From NCBI GenBank assembly GCA_017502425.1, contig JAFVVB010000209.1, forward strand, positions 1-11,644: 11,644 nucleotides of DNA, given 5' to 3'. The stretch is from Ruminococcus sp. (GTDB lineage: Bacteria; Bacillota; Clostridia; Oscillospirales; Acutalibacteraceae). The position numbers were made by a program, and so were the translations under genes. This document shows positions 5,547 to 10,717 of the stretch, piece after piece (positions within the stretch are counted from its first letter, which is position 1; each line of letters begins with the position of its first letter). The notes beneath the pieces are model-generated. The model saw only the letters and a list, made by a program, of their open reading frames with translations, ran no database searches and was not told where the DNA came from.

Positions 5547-6326
5547 TTACTGACTGAAAGCGTTTAAAAAAGCAGTTAAACGCTCAGACTTAGGATTATC
5601 TAAAATATCAGGTCCACCCTGTTCAGCGATAACACCCTCGTCCATGAAGATGATTTTATCGGAAACTTCGTGCGCAAAGTGCATTTCGTGAGTAACGATA
5701 ACCATAGTGCAATCACCGTCTTTTAAAGAACGGATAACCTTTAGCACCTCGCCTGTAAGCTCAGGATCGAGCGCAGACGTCGGCTCATCAAAGCACAGAA
5801 TTTTAGGATTCAGCGCTAAAGCACGTGCGATAGCTACTCGCTGCTGTTGGCCACCTGACAGCTGACACGGATACATATTAATACGTGATGTCATACCTAC
5901 ACGTTCAATTAGCTTTTTTGCGTTTTCTTCGATTTCCTCTAATATAGCTTTCTTATTAGCTTTGTAGTCAGGTCTGTCTTTAGCAAGAAGTTTAGGTGCT
6001 AAGCAGACATTATCAAGAACTGTGTACTGCGGAAAAAGATTGAAACTCTGGAACACAAGTCCGAAATTAAGCTGGCGTTTTCTGGCTTCCTGAGCACTGA
6101 CGTGTTTTTCAGAAGCGGCATCAAACACGCAGTTACCGTCAACGTATACGGTACCTTTTTCTGCGGTTTCGAGATAAGTAAGACAGCGAAGAAGAGTAGT
6201 CTTTCCACTTCCTGAAGAACCGATAATAGAAACCACTTCGCCTTTATTAAGTTCAAAATCAATGCCTTTTAACACACTGATTTTGCCGAATTTTTTATGT
6301 ATATCTTTGACTTCTAGCATTGCCAT
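5547..6326 (-). CDS. Polar amino acid ABC transporter, ATP-binding protein (GlnQ/HisP type), operon 2
   Basis: Seen: 259 residues from the ATG at 6326, with GAGGT seven bases upstream, beginning four bases after the permease stop. A longer in-frame start at 6392 would extend into the permease gene and lacks support; an ATG two codons downstream (6320) is also possible. Motifs: Walker A GSSGSGKTT (36-44), Q-loop Gln93 in VFQSFNLFPQ, signature LSGGQ (156-160), Walker B ILCFDE (176-181), SALD, and switch His213 in VTHEMHF. Between the Q-loop and the signature it has a longer, charged helical stretch (about 115-142, KANKKAILEEIEENAKK) than the operon 1 ATPase, giving it a slightly larger size. 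Role: energises import through the operon 2 permease. Last gene of operon 2, with a terminator following. Confidence 0.96.
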   Translation of the reverse strand: MAMLEVKDIHKKFGKISVLKGIDFELNKGEVVSIIGSSGSGKTTLLRCLTYLETAEKGTVYVDGNCVFDAASEKHVSAQEARKRQLNFGLVFQSFNLFPQYTVLDNVCLAPKLLAKDRPDYKANKKAILEEIEENAKKLIERVGMTSRINMYPCQLSGGQQQRVAIARALALNPKILCFDEPTSALDPELTGEVLKVIRSLKDGDCTMVIVTHEMHFAHEVSDKIIFMDEGVIAEQGGPDILDNPKSERLTAFLNAFSQ

Positions 6327-6330
6327 AGCA

Positions 6331-7026
6331 TTAACCTCTGAAATAGTCGAGTTTTTTCTCAAAATATCCGAACAACAAGGTGAGTATTCCACAGAATATC
6401 AGATAGAACGCACCTGTGTAGAAAAGCGGCCATATAAGACCCTCAGCCTTGATAAATCTTTCTCCTGCGTAGATAATCTCGTACACAGCAATAATACGTG
6501 CAAGCGATGTATCTTTAACAAGTGTGATAATCTCGTTACTCATAGGAGGCAAGATTCTCTTGATTACCTGAAGTAGTGTGACTTTAAAAAACAGCTGGGA
6601 TTTTTTCATACCGAGCACCTGACCTGCTTCTCGCTGGCCAACAGGAATAGACTCGATACCGCCACGATAAATTTCTGAAAAATAGCACGAATAATTGATA
6701 ACAAACGCTATTAATACAGCGACAAATCTATCAAATACCGTCCAACTCGCAAACCATGTTATAAATACACCCGGGTCTTCTATCCCCTGTGCCCACTGTC
6801 CAACTAAACCCGGTCCATAATATACGACTATCATCTGGAGCATCAGCGGTGTACCTCGGATACACCACACAAACACCTTACACAGCCATTTCAGCGGTTT
6901 AAATTTACTCATTGAACCAAAGCTGATAATAAGACCGAGTGGAAGTGCAAACAGCAACGTCAATGCAAATATTTCGCATGTAATTCCAAAGCCTTTCAAA
7001 AGGCTCAGCGTTACCTCACCGAACAT
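6331..7026 (-). CDS. Polar amino acid ABC transporter permease (HisM type), operon 2
   Basis: Seen: 231 residues. Features of the 3-TM-domain His/Glu/Gln/Arg permease family: N-terminal segment ITCEIFALTLLFALPLGLI (15-33), IRGTPLMLQ (57-65), NYSCYFSEIYRGGI (111-124), EAA coupling loop EAGQVLGMKKSQLFFKVTL (133-151), and NEIITLVKDTSLARIIA (164-180). The ATG at 7026 has a GGAAGGA ribosome site about five bases upstream. Role: channel of the importer; a single permease gene implies a homodimer. The loop around 66-98 (YYGPGLVGQ, DPGVF, tryptophans) is longer than in the operon 1 permease. Context: 107 bases after the binding-protein gene with a hairpin between, and four bases before the ATPase start, implying tight coupling of the two. 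Confidence 0.95.
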   Translation of the reverse strand: MFGEVTLSLLKGFGITCEIFALTLLFALPLGLIISFGSMSKFKPLKWLCKVFVWCIRGTPLMLQMIVVYYGPGLVGQWAQGIEDPGVFITWFASWTVFDRFVAVLIAFVINYSCYFSEIYRGGIESIPVGQREAGQVLGMKKSQLFFKVTLLQVIKRILPPMSNEIITLVKDTSLARIIAVYEIIYAGERFIKAEGLIWPLFYTGAFYLIFCGILTLLFGYFEKKLDYFRG

Positions 7027-7070
7027 AAAAATTCCTTCCTTGTGAAAACCTAATTAACCTCATTCAGTAA

Positions 7071-7104
7071 TCAAAGCCGACGAATAAAAATCCGTCAGCT
7101 TTGA
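7071..7104 (-). other. Intercistronic hairpin between binding protein and permease, operon 2
   Basis: 12-base arms TCAAAGCCGACG (7071-7082) and CGTCAGCTTTGA (7093-7104) pair completely in the minus-strand RNA with one G-U wobble, around a 10-base AT-rich loop. No T-run follows, so a stability or partial-attenuation role for the binding-protein message is more likely than full termination. Confidence 0.8.
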
Positions 7105-7133
7105 GAATAATACGTATTTACTTATTTTAAAAT

Positions 7134-7928
7134 TTACTCAGCAAGAGTAAGGCTGTATTTCTGTGCAAGTGCCTCTAAAGTACCATCGCCTTTGAGATCA
7201 TTCATGATCTGGTTGATTTTATTTGTAAGATCAGAATCTTTTCTGCAAGCGATACCGTACTGCTCTTTATTGAGCTCTAATGCCTTTGTAAGATCTTCGT
7301 AGCTGGTACCTTCACCTGTCATAGCGTTAGCCATAGTAAGGTCGATAACACATGCATCTACTGAACCTGAAGCAACTTCTAATAAAGCGTCTGACTGAGC
7401 TTTTACAGGTGTGTAATCAGCCCATTTGTTATCGCTGATAGTAGACTCACCTGCTGAACCAGCTTCAGCAGCGAACTTAAGGTCCTTCATAGACTCAGCA
7501 TCTTTATACTTCTCAGCATTTTTAGCTGTCATAACAACAACCTGAGCGTTTTCAACGTATGGCTCTGTAACAGAAGCGTTGAGCTTAGCTTCTTCAGTAA
7601 TAGTCATACCATTCCAAATACAGTCGATAGATTTAGAATCAAGCTCTAAGAATTTGTTATCCCAGTTGATCTCAATGAACTCAACCTTAACGCCGAGTTT
7701 CTCGCCGACTTTCTGAGCAAATTCAGTATCAAAGCCAGTCCACTCGCCTTTATCATCTTTAAAGTTCATTGGCGCATAATCAGTAATACCTACTACGAGA
7801 GTGCCTTTATCTGTGATGTAATCAACATCTGACTCAGCCTGATCAGGTGTAGCTGATGTAGAACCACAGCCTACAAAAATCGCACTCATCATTAAAACTG
7901 CCATAATTAATGCTAAAATTCTTTTCAT
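7134..7928 (-). CDS. Amino-acid-type ABC transporter substrate-binding lipoprotein, operon 2
   Basis: Seen: 264 residues from the ATG at 7928, with GGAGG eight bases upstream; the in-frame ATG at 7961 falls in the promoter. Lipoprotein signal: MKR, hydrophobic core, lipobox FVGC with Cys21, then a Ser/Thr-rich linker. The mature part is a family 3 binding protein: GTLVVGITDYAPMNFKDDKG (42-61), GFDTEFAQKVGEKLG (65-79), CIWNGMTITEEAKLN (103-117), FAAEAGSAGEST (152-163), VIDLTMANA with Asp196, and the C-terminal DGTLEALAQKYSL. Odd: the residue that is normally Arg in the ITxERK segment, which holds the amino acid carboxylate, is Ala114, and the following DFS is ASV. The pocket therefore differs from the operon 1 paralogue. 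Related clostridial proteins with an IWNGMT motif may share this, but I cannot check. Role: captures the ligand for the adjacent permease; ligand unknown. Confidence 0.93.
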   Translation of the reverse strand: MKRILALIMAVLMMSAIFVGCGSTSATPDQAESDVDYITDKGTLVVGITDYAPMNFKDDKGEWTGFDTEFAQKVGEKLGVKVEFIEINWDNKFLELDSKSIDCIWNGMTITEEAKLNASVTEPYVENAQVVVMTAKNAEKYKDAESMKDLKFAAEAGSAGESTISDNKWADYTPVKAQSDALLEVASGSVDACVIDLTMANAMTGEGTSYEDLTKALELNKEQYGIACRKDSDLTNKINQIMNDLKGDGTLEALAQKYSLTLAE

Positions 7929-7959
7929 TTGTATTTCCTCCAAAATTAAGTGTGTTATC

Positions 7960-7988
7960 ATTTTAGCGTATTAGCGTGCTAAAGTCAA
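7960..7988 (-). promoter_or_regulatory. Promoter of transporter operon 2
   Basis: On the minus strand TTGACT (7983-7988), a 17-base spacer, then TAAAAT (7960-7965), 31 bases above the start codon. Both boxes are close to consensus, and the spacer is filled by the TTAGC elements listed separately. Confidence 0.72.
7962..7983. promoter_or_regulatory. Operator-like palindrome within the operon 2 promoter
   Basis: TTAGC-GT-GCTAA (7971-7982) is a perfect 12-bp palindrome, and a further TTTAGC copy sits at 7962-7967, eight bases away in direct orientation. The array exactly covers the space between the -35 and -10 boxes, the classic position for a repressor site. The cognate regulator is not recognised. 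Confidence 0.5.
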
Positions 7989-8044
7989 CCCCTATTTATT
8001 CCAATCAATCTATATAGGCTTTAATATATTTTAGTAATTTTGCA

Positions 8045-8079
8045 CTAAAAAACGCAGGTCCTGAAAAATCTCACGCGTT
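8045..8079 (-). terminator. Possible intrinsic terminator of the DUF2974 gene
   Basis: AACGC (8051-8055) and GCGTT (8075-8079) can pair, with inner TGA/TCA pairing, and the minus strand continues into TTTTTTAG. The stem is imperfect and the loop large, so this is tentative. A small palindrome TTCTAATATAGAA (8113-8125) lies directly after the stop codon. Confidence 0.4.
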
Positions 8080-8126
8080 ATTGCATGTATTTCTCCGAAA
8101 CTGCGCTTTATTATTCTAATATAGAA

Positions 8127-9266
8127 TTATTTGCGATGTAAAAGCTGCTTACCCGAAGCTAAAGCATCTAGCCCCGTTTTGCTAAGTGTATTATTTTTCA
8201 CAATGCTTGCAAATCTTCTGACGATTGTCTGCACGAGCTTTTTATCTTCTTCAGTGACAGCACTGTTTTTTATCATATCAAAAATCTTTGGTATTGCTTC
8301 GATAGACTTCAGTTCTGAAAAGGTCTTTATATTTGAGGACTCTACGACATCTGATACCAAACGTGTAAACTGCTTTCTCTCATCAAAACTCAGACTCTCA
8401 ATAAGTTCTTCTACTATCGCCTGAGAGTTAAGGCCTCTATTTGAACGCGAACGCATACGACACAGCTTAGTACCAACTACCGCCCATGTGGTGGTCATAT
8501 GCTGTAACATCGAAATATGCTTAGTGCTTTCTACGACTTCCTGAGGTGTTGCACTAGATAAAAGCATACCTATGATAGATGAGTCAACTACATATTTTGT
8601 GGTTTTACTGACAATACGCTTATACTCTTCACTTTCAATAAAATCACCATAAAATCCCGGACCATCAAAATCATACACTTTTACTATTCTGTCAAAATAT
8701 ATATCATACAAATGAGCTGCTGACCACACAGCAAGGTTTCCGCCCTTTGAGTGACCGACCACATACATCGGCTTTTTCGGGATAGCTTCTGCTATATCAC
8801 AGATATATCTACGTGCGTATTTATGTCCCGGAATAGTGCCGACCGCCATATTGAAGTCTTCCTGCCATCCAACTAATGAATCATCGGTACCTCTGAAGGT
8901 GACAATCATTTCTCCACTTTCTAAAACAAAGGTAACTGCTGAAAACTGGGTCTGCTTTTCAATATCAACGATGGATTTATAAAACATTACTTTAGTATTT
9001 CTGAAACGACTTGATAAAGCACATTTCTCAAACAAAGGTAAAAACATACTACCAAAACACTTAGTATTTTTGACTGATGAATACACCTGATGCAAAGTCG
9101 GTGCACTAGCTAAATTAGCCGTCTGAACAAACTCTGCTTTCTCCATATTCATATACGAAAGAGTCGCAAACACAAGGCAATCCACCTCGTTTATGCTATC
9201 AATCTCAAACGAGAGATCACCTCTCCAGTCAAGGTAGTCAAGTATTGTGCTTTTAGGAGTTTTCAT
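8127..9266 (-). CDS. DUF2974 / Mbeg1-like alpha/beta-hydrolase
   Basis: Seen: 379 residues. The N-terminus ILDYLDWRGDLSFEIDSINE (8-27) with VDCLVFATLSYM is the signature opening of DUF2974 (Mbeg1-like) proteins. It is followed by a lipase-3-like core: oxyanion-loop segment FRGTDDSLVGWQEDFNM (124-140), nucleophile elbow GHSKGGN (171-177, Ser173), YDFDGPGF (198-205) with a candidate acidic residue, and LQHMTTTW (254-261) with His256 as the candidate catalytic His. The last 100 residues are helical and charged. No signal peptide or membrane segment, so it is probably cytoplasmic. Known: members are predicted lipases/esterases, widespread in gut Firmicutes, mostly uncharacterised. Start: the ATG at 9266 has GAGGTG five bases upstream. 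Context: single-gene unit with its own promoter between the prophage lysis genes and the transporters. The substrate is unknown. Confidence 0.9.
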   Translation of the reverse strand: MKTPKSTILDYLDWRGDLSFEIDSINEVDCLVFATLSYMNMEKAEFVQTANLASAPTLHQVYSSVKNTKCFGSMFLPLFEKCALSSRFRNTKVMFYKSIVDIEKQTQFSAVTFVLESGEMIVTFRGTDDSLVGWQEDFNMAVGTIPGHKYARRYICDIAEAIPKKPMYVVGHSKGGNLAVWSAAHLYDIYFDRIVKVYDFDGPGFYGDFIESEEYKRIVSKTTKYVVDSSIIGMLLSSATPQEVVESTKHISMLQHMTTTWAVVGTKLCRMRSRSNRGLNSQAIVEELIESLSFDERKQFTRLVSDVVESSNIKTFSELKSIEAIPKIFDMIKNSAVTEEDKKLVQTIVRRFASIVKNNTLSKTGLDALASGKQLLHRK

Positions 9267-9300
9267 ACTATCACCTCAGATGTTTAAGTCCTTACTTTCA

Positions 9301-9329
9301 ATTATATCATACGAAAAGGTTACGTACAA
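9301..9329 (-). promoter_or_regulatory. Promoter of the DUF2974 hydrolase gene
   Basis: On the minus strand TTGTAC (9324-9329), a 17-base spacer, then TATAAT (9301-9306) with TGA before it (extended -10). It begins just past the terminator at 9333-9364, so the gene is expressed independently of the phage-type genes. Confidence 0.75.
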
Positions 9330-9332
9330 CAC

Positions 9333-9364
9333 AAAAGGAGTGGCTAAACTCAGCCACTCCTTTT
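9333..9364 (-). terminator. Strong terminator after the endolysin gene
   Basis: Perfect 13-bp stem, AAAAGGAGTGGCT (9333-9345) and AGCCACTCCTTTT (9352-9364), with a 6-base loop. On the minus strand the tail is TTTTGTGTT; on the plus strand it is TTTTTTAT, so it can act in both directions. It ends the lysis gene cluster 43 bases past the endolysin stop. Confidence 0.9.
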
Positions 9365-9406
9365 TTATAATATAATTATGGGAGGAATTAAATTTCCAAT
9401 TTAGAA

Positions 9407-10096
9407 TTATTTATTGCTTTTCACAATAGCATCAAACCCTGCGGTTTTAAGTTTCTTAACCATAGCATCAGCGTTAGCTTTCTTTGAATAGGCACCAACC
9501 TGAACGTAGTATAAATCTTTAGACGTTGCAGTTTCCTTCTTAGGAGCAGATGTTGTAGAAGTTGGAGCTTTGTATTTAACACCATAGTAATTACACATAC
9601 CTTTTGCGATAGCTTCTCCGATTTTTGAAATATTATTTCTTATCCAATCTGCACCGGTCTTGGTGTCGTGGAATTCTACTTCAAGATACAAAGACATTGC
9701 GTTTGGAGTATTAAGTTCATACAGATCTGTTCTATACTGTAACGCATAGTCCTTACCCGGGCTGATGCTACCTACCGCATTAAGCAATGCTTTTCCCGCT
9801 TTATTATGTTCAGTTGAGCTTTTATAAAGCATAACAAGTGTACCGCCTGTTACTTTCCCGTTAAACGCATTTGTATGGATAGGCATATGAACATCCGCTT
9901 TAAAAGAGTCGGATTCTTTGCATCTATTAGCCATAGTGTCACCGCTTTTGCCGACCTTTACTTCGAACCCACAGCGTTTAAGTGCAACACTCGCAGCTGC
10001 TGCGATTTTATCACACTGATGCATTTCATTTGTATTACCAGTAGCATATAAATTAGCGCCTTGATTTGATGGAGATAAATATATCCTCTTAGCCAT
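9407..10096 (-). CDS. Phage-type endolysin: N-acetylmuramoyl-L-alanine amidase with C-terminal SPOR-like segment
   Basis: Seen: 229 residues from the ATG at 10096, with AAAGGAG seven bases upstream; the in-frame start at 10147 would overlap the holin gene. Residues 2-172 match an amidase_3 fold: IYLSPSNQGANLYATGNTNE (5-24) with Glu24, ADVHMPIHTNAF (67-78) with His74, GGTLVMLY (84-91), and YLEVEFHD (137-144) with the candidate catalytic Glu139. A Thr/Ser/Pro/Lys linker (176-193) leads to YYVQVGAYSKKANADAMVKKL (196-216), the first half of a SPOR peptidoglycan-binding module. Odd: the usual first zinc-ligand His (in GHGG) is absent, the segment reading SPSNQ, and the SPOR part is only about 35 residues. 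Role: cleaves the amide between muramic acid and the stem peptide at lysis. No signal peptide, in keeping with release through the holin encoded four bases upstream. Confidence 0.9.
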   Translation of the reverse strand: MAKRIYLSPSNQGANLYATGNTNEMHQCDKIAAAASVALKRCGFEVKVGKSGDTMANRCKESDSFKADVHMPIHTNAFNGKVTGGTLVMLYKSSTEHNKAGKALLNAVGSISPGKDYALQYRTDLYELNTPNAMSLYLEVEFHDTKTGADWIRNNISKIGEAIAKGMCNYYGVKYKAPTSTTSAPKKETATSKDLYYVQVGAYSKKANADAMVKKLKTAGFDAIVKSNK

Positions 10097-10100
10097 ATTA

Positions 10101-10376
10101 TCACTCCTTTCTGGGTTCTTTATAGCTAAGCGCAGTTTTACTGTCACTTACCCCCGATGTAGTAGGGTCAATAATCGCACTAAAACACGAGGACACAACC
10201 CCTGCTAAAACAATCGGATTTTTAAAAGCGTTTATCAGTAAATCAAACAAAGCTGACCACGTTGATATATCATTAACGCTCATTCCAAACTGAGCTAGTA
10301 AATTAATAAAAATTGTTGATACGAGAAAAACCCAAAACACAGGATTTTTAATTCTTACTTTCCAGTTAATATTCAT
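10101..10376 (-). CDS. Phage holin, phi-LC3 family
   Basis: Seen: 91 residues. The opening INWKVRIKNPVFW (3-15) and closing IDPTTSGVSDSKTALSYKEP (69-88) are the two signatures of the phi-LC3 holin family. Two hydrophobic segments lie at about 13-31 and 54-69, with a charged C-terminal tail. Two consecutive ATGs are possible; the second (10376) is chosen because AAAGGAG is seven bases from it but only four from the first (10379). Role: forms membrane lesions that let the endolysin reach the cell wall at the programmed end of infection. Context: between the XhlA-like gene (12-base gap) and the endolysin gene (4-base gap). Confidence 0.93.
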   Translation of the reverse strand: MNINWKVRIKNPVFWVFLVSTIFINLLAQFGMSVNDISTWSALFDLLINAFKNPIVLAGVVSSCFSAIIDPTTSGVSDSKTALSYKEPRKE

Positions 10377-10388
10377 CATCCTTCTCCT

Positions 10389-10706
10389 TTACAGAAAATA
10401 TAGCAGTACTGCTATAATCGCACCACCGATGGAGGCTCCAATAGCATTATACACACCATTTTTAATTATGTTCCAATTCTGATATGGCAGTTTTTCAAGA
10501 CTTTCCAGTCGCTCACTCTGACTTCTCTGCTCATCAATCATATGCTCCATATTGACAGCCATTTTTCCGACATTAGCTATTAACTCCTGCATATCTTTAC
10601 TCGCTTTTTCCACTACCACCAAGCGATTATTCAGCCGTTTGTGCTCATCTTCCATACGCTTTACATATTCATCGTGTTCACGTCTGGAAATATAAGCGTT
10701 TTCCAT
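10389..10706 (-). CDS. XhlA-like phage membrane protein with coiled coil
   Basis: Seen: 105 residues from an ATG at 10706, with AGGGGTGAG a few bases upstream; a GTG at 10721 is in frame but lacks that support. Residues 8-72 are highly charged and helical with heptad-like leucine/valine/methionine spacing, a probable coiled coil. A single hydrophobic segment at 84-105 ends at the C-terminus. This build, and the place directly before a holin, match the XhlA group of phage proteins, which work with a holin (XhlB) and an amidase in B. subtilis PBSX. The family assignment rests on architecture rather than a firm motif. Likely role: accessory component of the lysis apparatus, with the coil on one face of the membrane. 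A tail or baseplate accessory protein is an alternative. Confidence 0.7.
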   Translation of the reverse strand: MENAYISRREHDEYVKRMEDEHKRLNNRLVVVEKASKDMQELIANVGKMAVNMEHMIDEQRSQSERLESLEKLPYQNWNIIKNGVYNAIGASIGGAIIAVLLYFL

Positions 10707-10717
10707 TATCTCACCCC

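Noticed and set aside
8131..8424. Plus-strand open frame opposite the hydrolase C-terminus
   Set aside because: Hydrophobic Ser/Leu-rich antisense frame, typical of the complement of charged helical coding sequence.
8122..9412. Shared 11-mer TAGAATTATTT at 8122-8132 and 9402-9412 flanking the DUF2974 gene, as a possible attachment duplication
   Set aside because: Short and AT-rich. Both copies lie at gene 3' ends where stop codons and AT-rich tails make such a match likely by chance, and no integrase is present.
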